Assembly: GCF_003576525.1 (NCBI RefSeq)
Contig: NZ_QWUA01000025.1
Coordinates: 1 to 58,116, forward strand
Direction of reading: 5' to 3'
Source of the DNA: Rummeliibacillus sp. POC4
GTDB taxonomy: Bacteria > Bacillota > Bacilli > Bacillales_A > Planococcaceae
Length of the DNA stretch: 58,116 nucleotides
Each line of letters opens with the position of its first letter. Position 1 is the stretch's first letter. Under the pieces are notes generated by a model, which searched no databases, was not told the DNA's origin, and saw only the letters and a list, made by a program, of their open reading frames with translations. The position numbers were made by a program, and so were the translations under genes. Below are positions 37,107 to 46,280 of this stretch, one piece after another.

Positions 37107-39044
37107 TCGTTTTTCTTCAATTTGAGATTGAATAAATACAAAATCGTCAGTTATTGCAGGAAAATCATCTAATTCTATGGTTGTCGTCGAACTACCTCCT
37201 GGATTTAAACTTCCTGGTTGCTCTGTTTTCGAAGGGGGATTCACCGAACCACCACCAGAATTAACATAATTTTTAGCTACAATATTTCCATTAATGGTTC
37301 CACCTTCGGATTGTACAAAGTTGCAATTTGGGGCTAAAAATAATTGTTCTACATCTTTAGATCCGCCAGAAACCTCCACATTATTATTTCCGTAAACGAA
37401 AATATTACCAGCTACTTTACTTCCAGAAGTTAAAGTTAAGTCTGCATTTTTAACATGTAAAGAGCTCATTAAATTAATATTACTCGCTATAGTTAATTTG
37501 TCAGCACCAGCATAATAGATATTTGTTTGTGAAGAACCACCATTTTCATTAATAGAGCCATGATTCAAATACATCTTATCTTTAATGTAAAGATTTAATA
37601 CTCCTTGATTGATAAGCTTGATTTTGCCAGCTAAATTTAATGAATCAACATATATTGAATGAGTTTGACCTTTAAGATCTATATATAGTGTTTCATTACC
37701 AGTAATATTTATTTTTTTTAAATAGATATCTGAATCTAATATTAATACCTGATTGCTTGCTTTTGCATTTACGGAAAGAATTCCATCTTCCACAAAAGCA
37801 AAGGAAGTTCCACTATTATCTGTACTGGTAATCTTTTTATTTGGATAAATAGGGAGATTTGTATTTCTAAAAACATCCTCTGTATTTTTTAATTTGGGTA
37901 TAGTTGCTGTACATGTATTGTTGAAATTATTTTCATTATTATTTTCAAATGAGTATTCTTTTTTCAAATTTGTTATTTCTCCGTTTGTTAATTGACTTGC
38001 TTTTGAAGTCTCCTGTGAAGTTGTAGTATTTGAAAAATTATTTCCATATTTATAATGTCCACCTATCTCCACCCAACTTGTAATATTAATGTTATTCAAG
38101 GCAATTACATCTTGTGAAATTTTCGGATAACCATCAATTGAAATATTGTTACCATAAACTGAACCACTGATACTTCCACCGCTTAAGGTAACATCTTTTT
38201 GAGAATAAACATTTTTTATGCCATTAGAACCCTTTATAATTATGTCTTCAGTAGAATAGATACTTCCCCTATAGGAGGCTCCTGTATTTTCAATCACTAA
38301 TTTCTTCGTTGAGTATACATCTCCTTTTATTGTTGCGCTTCCACCGTTAAATGTTCCTGAAGTGTAAACTGCATAACAAGAATTTAGACTTGGAGGTGTA
38401 GGATCTATTGGATTTTCAATAACAACCTTTTTTTTGCCTGGATCTTGATCTAGAGAAATTTGTATTATTTGTGAGATAGTCCTTTTATTATTGTCCCCAA
38501 TTTTCCCGGTTGATTTAATAGTATAAATAAGCTTTTTAGTAGTACTATTTTGATAATCCGGCTTTACGGTTGTTTCTGAAGTAGGTTCTATACCTTTTTG
38601 CTTAGTGTATGTAACTTTACTGCTCATTTTTATTAAATTACTGTCACTTATTACGAGAAGGCTACTTCCTTCAGGTAAATTTGTGTACTTTTTATTAATT
38701 TTCTCTTTCGCATTTTGAATAAACTCAGATTGAAAATCGAATGGTGCTGGTTTAGTTTCTTGATGTTCCTTTAAAGCGGCAATATAAGCCGCTTCGGCAA
38801 TTTTTGTTTCGTCAAAAGCCAGCTTTGCTATTTTTTTGATTTCAACTCGTTCCTGGGTAATGCCAGATTCTGCGATATAGTAGGCAGATTGGTTGTCCCT
38901 TTCGTTAGCAGTTTTTTTCATTGTTGAAGAAGTGGTGCTTATTAAGCCTAATCCGAGTATTGATATTATAAATAGAGTTAGGATGGCGATAATTAAAGTA
39001 TAGCCATTTTGATTGTTATTCCTGCAAATCAAAAGTGTTTTCAT
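37104..39044 (-). CDS. PilX-like pilus assembly protein with a beta-helix passenger
   Basis: This protein has about 646 residues. The N-terminus NQNGYTLIIAILTLFIIS is a prepilin-like leader and helix, with the PilX-type segment ANERDNQSAYYIAESG. Residues about 200-600 are repetitive, with short Gly/Ser/Asn-rich strands such as SGSVYGNNISIDG and KVAGNIFVYGNNNVEVSGG, typical of bactofilin-like or polymer-forming beta-helix proteins. A Gly-Ser-Pro-rich linker and acidic end follow. The frame opens at 39101, but GAGGAG before the ATG at 39044, four bases after the upstream gene's stop, fits better. It is the last gene of three minus-strand minor-pilin-like genes. A pilus-tip or adhesin role is inferred. 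Confidence 0.75.
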   Translation of the reverse strand: MKTLLICRNNNQNGYTLIIAILTLFIISILGLGLISTTSSTMKKTANERDNQSAYYIAESGITQERVEIKKIAKLAFDETKIAEAAYIAALKEHQETKPAPFDFQSEFIQNAKEKINKKYTNLPEGSSLLVISDSNLIKMSSKVTYTKQKGIEPTSETTVKPDYQNSTTKKLIYTIKSTGKIGDNNKRTISQIIQISLDQDPGKKKVVIENPIDPTPPSLNSCYAVYTSGTFNGGSATIKGDVYSTKKLVIENTGASYRGSIYSTEDIIIKGSNGIKNVYSQKDVTLSGGSISGSVYGNNISIDGYPKISQDVIALNNINITSWVEIGGHYKYGNNFSNTTTSQETSKASQLTNGEITNLKKEYSFENNNENNFNNTCTATIPKLKNTEDVFRNTNLPIYPNKKITSTDNSGTSFAFVEDGILSVNAKASNQVLILDSDIYLKKINITGNETLYIDLKGQTHSIYVDSLNLAGKIKLINQGVLNLYIKDKMYLNHGSINENGGSSQTNIYYAGADKLTIASNINLMSSLHVKNADLTLTSGSKVAGNIFVYGNNNVEVSGGSKDVEQLFLAPNCNFVQSEGGTINGNIVAKNYVNSGGGSVNPPSKTEQPGSLNPGGSSTTTIELDDFPAITDDFVFIQSQIEEKR

Positions 39045-39048
39045 AGCC

Positions 39049-39531
39049 TCAACTCCTCGAAAATATTGTTGTTTCAATTTTTTTGTTATGCTGATCTTCA
39101 ATAAGAATATGCCATCCTGTATTAGACCCTTGTTTAGTAGGCTTTATTTTTTCAATTTTAAATGTATTAATTTGATTTGCGAGAACTTCGTCGCGATTAC
39201 TATAGGTATTTGGATCGCCACTATATTTGTAAATCGTGCGATTAGCTGTATCTAATTGATAGTTTGTATTCGAGTTATTAAATCGTATACCGTTATCAAT
39301 CTCAATAATATGCTCAACGCTCGTCATTCGAATTTCCTTTGTAACTAGTTTTAAAATATATGAAATATCATTAATCTGAGTATTTTCCGCTACTTGGACA
39401 TTATATTGCTGAGAGCTATCTGTTAAAACGTTAAGTATTAAGAGTGACAAGAAACTAATAATAACAAGTACTGCTACAACTTCTATTAAGGTTATTCCCT
39501 TTTGTTTTAGAAAAATCTTTTTGAAATTCAT
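39049..39531 (-). CDS. Minor prepilin (PilW/PulJ-like)
   Basis: This protein of about 160 residues has a class III signal: basic leader MNFKKIFLKQKG, then ITLIEVVAVLVIIS with Glu at +5, cleaved by prepilin peptidase. The remaining soluble domain is typical of minor pilins. The ATG at 39531 overlaps the upstream stop (ATGA) with GGAAGG before it; a longer frame from 39549 would put seven extra residues ahead of the leader and overlap more. It is likely processed by the PilD homologue at 48731. Which minor pilin class it belongs to is uncertain. Confidence 0.8.
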   Translation of the reverse strand: MNFKKIFLKQKGITLIEVVAVLVIISFLSLLILNVLTDSSQQYNVQVAENTQINDISYILKLVTKEIRMTSVEHIIEIDNGIRFNNSNTNYQLDTANRTIYKYSGDPNTYSNRDEVLANQINTFKIEKIKPTKQGSNTGWHILIEDQHNKKIETTIFSRS

Positions 39532-40010
39532 TGAGTACCAGCCTTCCATTCAATGACATTTTGCATAATTGCCTTATAATTTTGAGGATTATCACAGATA
39601 ACATCTAGATTTTCTAATGTTTTTTTGTCATAAACTTTAATAGTTATATCTGAGAGAACTGTAGGGAATTGGGCATTATGTTCAATTTGCAAGACTATTA
39701 AATAATCGGAAAATTGAGTATCTTTTTTATGAAAAGTATTTACACATGAAGCATTTTGATATTTTAACCCTGAAATACCACTTTCTTTATCATTAAATGT
39801 ATAATTTATACTGGTATTATATATATTTTCCATTTCGGTTTGTGCAACATATGTGGCATCAACATTAGTCTTTGAAGATTTCGTTGTTTGCTTCGTCTGA
39901 ATGAAAAAGGTGAAAAATGATACTAATAGAATGACTAAGATGACAAATGAAGCAATGACTTCTACTAATGTTGCCCCTCTCTCGTTACGATAAACATTAT
40001 TTGACATCAT
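39528..40010 (-). CDS. Minor prepilin (PilV-like)
   Basis: This 160-residue protein has the leader MMSNNVYRNERG followed by ATLVEVIASFVILVILLVS, with Glu at +5, a clean type IV prepilin signature. The soluble part contains Cys residues (NASCVNTF and DVICDN) that could form a disulphide. It is the first gene of the three-gene minus-strand minor pilin operon, divergent from the main pil operon. A GGAAAGGAT site precedes the start. Confidence 0.82.
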   Translation of the reverse strand: MMSNNVYRNERGATLVEVIASFVILVILLVSFFTFFIQTKQTTKSSKTNVDATYVAQTEMENIYNTSINYTFNDKESGISGLKYQNASCVNTFHKKDTQFSDYLIVLQIEHNAQFPTVLSDITIKVYDKKTLENLDVICDNPQNYKAIMQNVIEWKAGTQ

Positions 40011-40302
40011 TTAATATCCTTTCCCAAAATCTTTTTTGCTAATTATTTATGTAATTACTAGATTAATATGGTAAATACAGCACAATTAAAATTCTATAAA
40101 TTTACAATTTACCCATGCATATATATTATATACACTTATTTAGATAATTTGTATGAAAAAAATCATATTATTTGTTTAATTAATTTATTTTTTGAACAAA
40201 ATTGATGTAAAAAGTCACAGATTTTTTTATAAGAAAAAGATATAATGTTAAATAAAGTTAAAAATACATGTTAATAGAATGATTTTGATAGGGGATATAA
40301 GT
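40011..40302. other. Divergent promoter region of the pil cluster
   Basis: About 290 bases of very AT-rich sequence separate the minor-pilin operon from the main pil operon. A TATAAT at 40241-40246 is present without a convincing -35. No riboswitch was recognised. Confidence 0.5.
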
Positions 40303-41688
40303 ATGAATTTTTTGTCTAAAGCAATGGCAATAATACTATTTTTATCAATATTACTAATTTCTCTAAAATATGTGGATGTTATAGCGTATGCAACTTCTAA
40401 TGGATCAACGATTGGAACTGTTAGTGTGGATGAATTATCGGATAAAGAGATCAGAAGAAATTTAAATACCGCAATAGAAGACTGGAAGAGTGAAGGTATT
40501 TACGTAACAGTTGGTTCTAAGAAAATATTATTAAGTGGTGATGATTTTCTATTTAATATTGATAATTCTATTAAAAAATTTAAAGAGCATAGTGAAAAAC
40601 CATGGTATGCATTTTGGCAAGATTCTCCTACTGTTGATGAACGGTTAGATGTTAGAGCAAGTAAGTCATTAATGAAAAAAATTAAAAGTGAAACTAAAAT
40701 ACATAATTCAGAAATTGAATCACAATTACTTGAATCAGCATCTTACTTAAAGAAATCTCCCATTAAAATAAAAGTAAATGATCTTTCATTGGAAGATGCA
40801 GAACGAATTTCATTTCAGTCAATTGCATTAAAAGAAGATCAAATTTTAGACGCTACAGCAATTGTAAAAGAATTAGATGGCGTCATGATTGAACCAGAAA
40901 CGCCGTTTTCTTTTAATGATCTTGCCACAAAAGCTAGTAGTAATGATGATACGATGACGCTTGTGGCATCAGCATTATATAGTGCAGTTTTACAAAGTAG
41001 TTTTGAAATTATGGAAAGACATCAAGCTGAAAAAATTCCAACTTACATAAAACCAGGATACGAAGCTACTGTAAGTCCTTTTTTAGAAAAGGATTTGCAA
41101 TTCATCTCTCATAGTGCGGTCCCTACAAAAGTTGTAGCTTCCGTGAAAGAAAATACTCTGAAAATTGAATTATTTACTTTACCGGGTAGCCCAGAAGTTA
41201 TTGTTTCAGAAAAAGATAAAAAGACAGTTCAATCACGTACAATCTATCGATACTCCAAAAATTTATCGAAAGGTGAAAGTAAAACAATTCAACGAGCAAA
41301 AAATGGTTTACAGCTATTAATCTATCGAACTATTACAGATGAAAATGGTGATTCAAAGACACAACTTGTAAGTCAAAATTACTACGCCCCACAAAATGAA
41401 ATTATCGAAAAATCATCTATTCAACCGACGAATAGTAATACTTCAGATGATACGAATGAAAATTCAATAAGTTTAAATGGACAAACAGCTTCTGAGGGTT
41501 TAAGTGATCAGGATGATTCGAGCGAAAATTTAAATAGTAACAGCGGAAATTCAAATAGTATAGAGCAAAACAATTCAATTGCAGCAAGCCATAAAGAAGC
41601 TACAAAGAGTAAAAATGGTGGATCTGTACCAAAAGGCAGTTATTATAACAAATCTGGCGATATAGTAACACCAAAAGATACTAAATAA
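40303..41688 (+). CDS. VanW/G5-domain secreted or membrane-anchored protein
   Basis: This protein of about 461 residues has an N-terminal hydrophobic segment (about 5-24), probably a signal anchor. A central VanW-like part includes PETPFSFNDLATKAS and KPGYEATVSPF, then a G5-like segment (RYSKNLSKGESKTIQRAKNGLQ, quoted in part: SKNLSKGESKTIQRAKNG). The last 80 or so residues are Ser/Asn/Asp-rich and disordered. VanW and G5 domains occur in cell-wall-binding proteins. Placed as first gene before pilB, it may help the pilus cross or anchor in the peptidoglycan, which is inference. The frame opens at 40279; AGGGGAT before the ATG at 40303 decides the start. Confidence 0.7.
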   Translation: MNFLSKAMAIILFLSILLISLKYVDVIAYATSNGSTIGTVSVDELSDKEIRRNLNTAIEDWKSEGIYVTVGSKKILLSGDDFLFNIDNSIKKFKEHSEKPWYAFWQDSPTVDERLDVRASKSLMKKIKSETKIHNSEIESQLLESASYLKKSPIKIKVNDLSLEDAERISFQSIALKEDQILDATAIVKELDGVMIEPETPFSFNDLATKASSNDDTMTLVASALYSAVLQSSFEIMERHQAEKIPTYIKPGYEATVSPFLEKDLQFISHSAVPTKVVASVKENTLKIELFTLPGSPEVIVSEKDKKTVQSRTIYRYSKNLSKGESKTIQRAKNGLQLLIYRTITDENGDSKTQLVSQNYYAPQNEIIEKSSIQPTNSNTSDDTNENSISLNGQTASEGLSDQDDSSENLNSNSGNSNSIEQNNSIAASHKEATKSKNGGSVPKGSYYNKSGDIVTPKDTK

Positions 41689-41705
41689 CATTGTAGGATG
41701 TGAAT

Positions 41706-43373
41706 ATGATGAGTTTAACGACTAGGAAACGATTGGGTGATTTACTAGTTGAAGCAGGGGCTATAACAGGGGAACAATTAGAATTTGCTTTACATAATAA
41801 GAGCAAAGATGAAAAGCTGGGTGACTTTTTAATACGCGAAAACTTATTAACTGAGCAACAACTTATAGACGTATTAGAAATTCAATTAGACATTCCACAC
41901 ATTAGCATCAGTCAGTTTGCTATTGATCAAGACCTAATACAGTTGCTTCCAAAAGGTCTGGCAAAACGTGCTTTACTTATGCCTTTGTCTCGAGAGAAGA
42001 ATAAGTTATTAATCGCAATGGCAGACCCAATGGATTATTTTGCGATTGAAGAAGTACGAATGGCTACAGGCTGTCAAATTGAAACTTGTATTGCGACAAA
42101 AGATGATTTACGACGTGCGATTAGTAAGTATTATGACTTACAAGAAACAATGGATGCGGCATTAAATGATCTTATGCCTACAGAAAAGAATGATGAAAAC
42201 GAAATGCTAGATGATGACTCGCCAATTGTTAAGCTCGTGAACCAAATTATTTCGAATGCCGTTGTGCAAAGAGCAAGTGATATTCATTTTGACCCTCAAG
42301 AAACCGTACTTCGTATTCGCTATCGAATTGACGGTGTCTTAAAAACTGAAAGATCGTTACCGAAAACGATGCAGAATATGATTATTGCTCGTATAAAAAT
42401 TATGGGGAATTTAAATATTACAGAAAATCGCTTACCGCAGGATGGACGGATTAAAGCTAATATTAATCTTCATCCAGTTGATATACGATTATCTACTTTA
42501 CCGACTGTTTACGGGGAGAAAGTGGTGATGCGTGTATTAGATTTAAATAATTCACACGGAGATCTCCATAAAATAGGTTTTTCAGAGGCTAATTTAACTT
42601 ATTTTAAAGAAATGATTGGCAAACCAAATGGAATTGTATTGATAACTGGACCAACAGGATCAGGGAAATCTTCAACATTATCAACTGCTCTTACCTATCT
42701 AAATAATGAAGAGGTCAATATTATTACGGTTGAAGATCCAGTGTAATATCAATTGGAAGGTGTCAATCAAATTCAAGTCCGTGAAGAAATTGGTTTAACA
42801 TTTGCGACTGGGTTACGTTCAATTTTGCGTCAAGACCCAGATATTATCATGATTGGAGAAATACGAGATTTAGAGACTGCTCAAATTGCAACAAGGGCAT
42901 CTTTAACAGGTCATTTAGTATTAAGTACATTACATACGAATAGTGCAGTCGAATCTATATCTCGACTATTTGATATGGGGATTGAACCTTTTTTACTCTC
43001 TTCTTCAGTGGTTGGAGTGGTAGCACAACGTCTTGTTCGTCGAGTTTGTCGAGATTGTGGAGAATACCAACAATTATCAAGTCGAGAATCAGGTATATTT
43101 GAGAAACATCAAATTCCAATTTCACAAGTAAAGCGTGGGTCAGGTTGCCCATCTTGTAATAATACGGGGTATAGAGGAAGGCTAGCAATTCACGAGGTTT
43201 TGGTAGTTGATGAACAAGTTAAAGAGTTAATACTAAATAAGGCAAGTCTAGCAGATATAAAAAAACATATGTACAAGCATGGATATTGCACGTTACTAGA
43301 AGATGGACTATTAAAAGTAGCAGATGGTCTAACGACAACTGAAGAAATATTACGTGTGGCGACAGATGAGTAG
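41706..43373 (+). pseudogene. pilB: T4P extension ATPase PilB, interrupted by an in-frame stop
   Basis: Both parts lie in one frame. The first (to 42746) holds the N-terminal GspE-like domain, the core domain and Walker A GPTGSGKSS. The second (from 42747) holds [15 protein letters not shown] (Asp and Walker B region), [10 protein letters not shown] and a zinc-binding CRDCG...CPSC motif. They meet at [20 protein letters not shown], where the family has EDPVEYQLEG. The codon at 42744-42746 is TAA instead of GAA, a single G-to-T change. No ribosome binding site precedes a restart. PilB powers pilus extension, so a truncated product should block assembly unless the stop is read through or is a sequencing error. 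Start chosen at 41706 after TAGGA. Confidence 0.92.
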
Positions 43374-43384
43374 GATGTGAGGAA

Positions 43385-44428
43385 ATGACAAAATCAATTG
43401 TAGATTTACTAACCATTGCTGATGAAAAGGATGCTTCGGATTTACATGTAACTGTAGGGGTACCTCCTTATTATCGAATCAACGGTCAATTACAACCGCA
43501 TGGAGAAGAAATACTAACGCCTGAGGATTTAAAGCGAATGATTTGTGATGTGTTGCCACCTCATCGGATGGAAGAATTTGAGACGAATGGCGAAGTCGAC
43601 TTTAACTATTCGTTACCCGGAAGATGCCGTTTTCGTATGAATGCTTATCATCAACGAAACAGTTGTACATTAGCTGCTCGTAAGATTACAGCAGAAATAC
43701 CAACCATTGAACAACTAGGAATGCCTAATGTATTAAAAGATTTATGTAAAAAACCTCAAGGACTTATTCTAGTGACTGGTCCCACAGGATCAGGGAAATC
43801 GACTACATTGGCAGCGATGATCAACAATATCAATGAAAATCAGGCTAAACATATTATCACATTAGAAGATCCAATTGAGTATTTGCATAAGCACAAACAG
43901 TCAATTGTCAATCAACGTGAAATTGGTTCAGATACGAAAAGCTTTGCAAATGGGCTTCGTGCTGCACTTCGTCAAGATCCAGATATTATTCTAGTCGGAG
44001 AAATGCGAGATTTAGAGACGATTTCCACAGCAATTACTGCTGCAGAAACTGGTCATTTAGTGATGGCAACGCTTCATACGAGCAGTGCACCTACAACGAT
44101 TGATCGCATTATTGATGTTTTTCCTCCTCATCAGCAGGGGCAAATTCGTATTCAATTAGCGAATGTTTTGCAAGGGATCATTTCTCAACGTCTATTTAAA
44201 CGAATAGACAAGCCTGGTCGTATTGCTGCTACTGAAATTTTGATACATACATCATCAGTAGCAAACTTAATCCGCAATGACAAAGTACATCAATTGACAA
44301 ATATTATGCAAACGAATCGAGCACTTGGTATGCATACAATTGATAGCTCAATACAGCAGCTACTTGCCAAAAGACTAATCGATTTTGATACAGCAAAAGT
44401 TTATATGAATGCAGGTGAATTTGTATGA
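43385..44428 (+). CDS. pilT: T4P retraction ATPase PilT
   Basis: This 347-residue hexameric ATPase has Walker A GPTGSGKST near residue 132, TLEDPIEY, ILVGEMRDLET, LHTSSAPTTIDRIID and a C-terminal NLIRND segment equivalent to the AIRNLIRE motif required for retraction. It depolymerises the pilus. It follows pilB by 11 bases and overlaps pilC (ATGA). It is intact, so retraction capacity is preserved while the extension ATPase is broken. Confidence 0.94.
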   Translation: MTKSIVDLLTIADEKDASDLHVTVGVPPYYRINGQLQPHGEEILTPEDLKRMICDVLPPHRMEEFETNGEVDFNYSLPGRCRFRMNAYHQRNSCTLAARKITAEIPTIEQLGMPNVLKDLCKKPQGLILVTGPTGSGKSTTLAAMINNINENQAKHIITLEDPIEYLHKHKQSIVNQREIGSDTKSFANGLRAALRQDPDIILVGEMRDLETISTAITAAETGHLVMATLHTSSAPTTIDRIIDVFPPHQQGQIRIQLANVLQGIISQRLFKRIDKPGRIAATEILIHTSSVANLIRNDKVHQLTNIMQTNRALGMHTIDSSIQQLLAKRLIDFDTAKVYMNAGEFV

Positions 44429-45630
44429 CAGTTTATCGATTTAGCGGCCGTACTATGCAAGGGGCAATGGAAAAGGGCACGATTGAAGCGGGTTCAAAAC
44501 AACTAGCGATTAAAAAATTGCGTGATAAAGGTATTAATCCAAGACAAGTTGAAGAATCGAAGAGCTTATTGCACAAAGATTTGACGATTGGCAATGCCAT
44601 GAAAAATGAAGATTTTGTTATTTACTGCCGGCAATTTGCAACATTAATAAGAGCTGGGATATCGATTGTTGAAGCTACCCATATTCTATCTGAACAAACA
44701 TCAAGCAAAGGCTTAAAAAAAGCACTAAATGGTGTCGAAGAAGACTTACGTTCTGGGATTGCTTTTTCGGATGCCGCAACGAAATTCCCAAAGATATTCC
44801 CTGTGCTATTTGTCAATATGATGAAAGCTGGTGAAGCAACAGGAAATTTGGATGATACATTAGACCGTATGGCATTTAGTTACGAGAAGTCTTTTAAATT
44901 GAAGAAGAAGATCCAGTCAACGATGGCCTATCCAATTGTTTTACTCATTCTCATCCTTTTTGTATCCGCTTTTATGCTCATTTGGTTAGTGCCAAAATTC
45001 ACCGCAAACTTCGCAAGTTTTGGTGCTGAGTTACCCGCCATTACATTAATGGTACTAGCCTTAAGTGATGCATTAAAAAACTTTTGGTGGATATTTCTAT
45101 TCGGGGGAATAGTGGTTATTGGCGTTTTCCTATATCTCTATAAGAACAATACAAAATTAAATTTTTATATTCATTATGCACTGTTGAAAATGCCGATTTT
45201 CGGAAAAGTGTTGCAAAAATCGGCAATTGCTCGAATGACAAGAACGCTCGCTACATTATTTAGTAGTTCTGTTCCTATTCTAAATGCATTAGCAATTGTT
45301 GAGAAAATTATTGGAGACCCAGTCATTGAAGATGTCGTAAAACAATCAAAGTCTTCACTCGAAAAAGGGAGTTCGTTAGCAGAACCATTAGAGCAAAGTT
45401 GGGTTTTCCCTCCTTTAGTAACACAAATGGTATCAATCGGCGAACAAACAGGTTCACTTGACTATATGCTGGAGAAAATTGCGGAATTCTATGAAGATGA
45501 TGTCGACCGAACAGTAGATTCATTGAAAGCATTAATCGAGCCAATCATGATCCTTTTATTGGCAGTTGTAGTTGGGTTCATCATGGCAGCAGTTATGTTA
45601 CCGATGTTTAGCTTATATGAACAAATGTAA
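44425..45630 (+). CDS. pilC: T4P inner-membrane platform protein PilC
   Basis: This 401-residue GspF-family protein has two T2SF domains (about residues 65-190 and 270-395) and three membrane helices, near 170, 220 and 375. Motifs include FCRQFATLIRAGISIVEA-type ICRQ (here YCRQFATLIRAGIS) and VSIGEQTGSLDYMLEKIA. It anchors the ATPases and the pilus base. Its start overlaps the pilT stop by four bases. Confidence 0.94.
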   Translation: MTVYRFSGRTMQGAMEKGTIEAGSKQLAIKKLRDKGINPRQVEESKSLLHKDLTIGNAMKNEDFVIYCRQFATLIRAGISIVEATHILSEQTSSKGLKKALNGVEEDLRSGIAFSDAATKFPKIFPVLFVNMMKAGEATGNLDDTLDRMAFSYEKSFKLKKKIQSTMAYPIVLLILILFVSAFMLIWLVPKFTANFASFGAELPAITLMVLALSDALKNFWWIFLFGGIVVIGVFLYLYKNNTKLNFYIHYALLKMPIFGKVLQKSAIARMTRTLATLFSSSVPILNALAIVEKIIGDPVIEDVVKQSKSSLEKGSSLAEPLEQSWVFPPLVTQMVSIGEQTGSLDYMLEKIAEFYEDDVDRTVDSLKALIEPIMILLLAVVVGFIMAAVMLPMFSLYEQM

Positions 45631-45661
45631 AAAAGACCAGTTGAAAGGAGGTGAAAAGGAA

Positions 45662-46147
45662 ATGAAAGACGATGTTTCACGAAATTTTCTAGGTGAAGAA
45701 CCTACATATAGAAAAGGAAGAAGAACAATGAAAACAAAAATGAAAAAATTGATGAAAAATCAAAAAGGTATGACATTGATTGAGCTTTTAGCAGTTATTG
45801 TTATTATTGCGATTATTGCTTTAATTGCAATTCCTGCGATTGGAAATATTATTAACAATTCAAAAGATAAAGCTTTATTAGCTGATGCAAGTACAATAAT
45901 CAGTGGAGCAAAAATTGCATTTGCAGATGGAGCTTGTGAGTCCGCTACATCATGTTCAGGTAAAATATTAAAAGATTATGTTGATGGTTCTAAAGTTAAG
46001 ATAAAAGATGACGATTCAGTAACTAAAAGTGGTGCTGTTTATACTTTAAACTATGACGCTTTAAAAACTAATAAGGGTACTAAATACGCAGTTAAAAGTG
46101 GTTCAATTAATAGTGATGACTTAGCTAAATTAATGGGAAGTGAATAA
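45662..46147 (+). CDS. pilA: Major type IV prepilin
   Basis: This protein has the hallmark KNQKGMTLIELLAVIVIIAIIALIAIPAI (quoted in part: QKGMTLIELLAVIVIIAI), cleaved after Gly, followed by a soluble domain of about 100 residues with a Cys pair (GACESATSCSG) likely forming a disulphide. Two starts are possible. The ATG at 45662 follows the near-perfect site AAAGGAGGTGA but gives a 36-residue leader, long for a prepilin. The ATG at 45728 follows AAGGAAG and gives a usual short basic leader. I list the first because of its site. It lies between pilC and pilM in the operon. Confidence 0.88.
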   Translation: MKDDVSRNFLGEEPTYRKGRRTMKTKMKKLMKNQKGMTLIELLAVIVIIAIIALIAIPAIGNIINNSKDKALLADASTIISGAKIAFADGACESATSCSGKILKDYVDGSKVKIKDDDSVTKSGAVYTLNYDALKTNKGTKYAVKSGSINSDDLAKLMGSE

Positions 46148-46192
46148 TTAATCAGCAGCTCCCCGCTACTGCCCTATTTAATCTTTCGTTGA

Positions 46193-46241
46193 AGAAAGCC
46201 AACAATCCAACTTTGACTTTACATCGATGATTCGGCTTTCT
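46193..46241 (+). other. Hairpin between pilin and pilM
   Basis: AGAAAGCC (46193-46200) pairs with GGCTTTCT (46234-46241) in the 118-base gap after the pilin gene. There is no T run. It may stabilise the pilin mRNA or act as a partial attenuator. Confidence 0.4.
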
Positions 46242-46280
46242 CCACCGAAGTATTAAAGCTTTCATGTGGGAGGAATACAT

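Noticed and set aside
40011..40302. Possible c-di-GMP riboswitch before the pil operon
   Set aside because: The region is nearly all A and T, with none of the conserved GC-rich riboswitch motifs.
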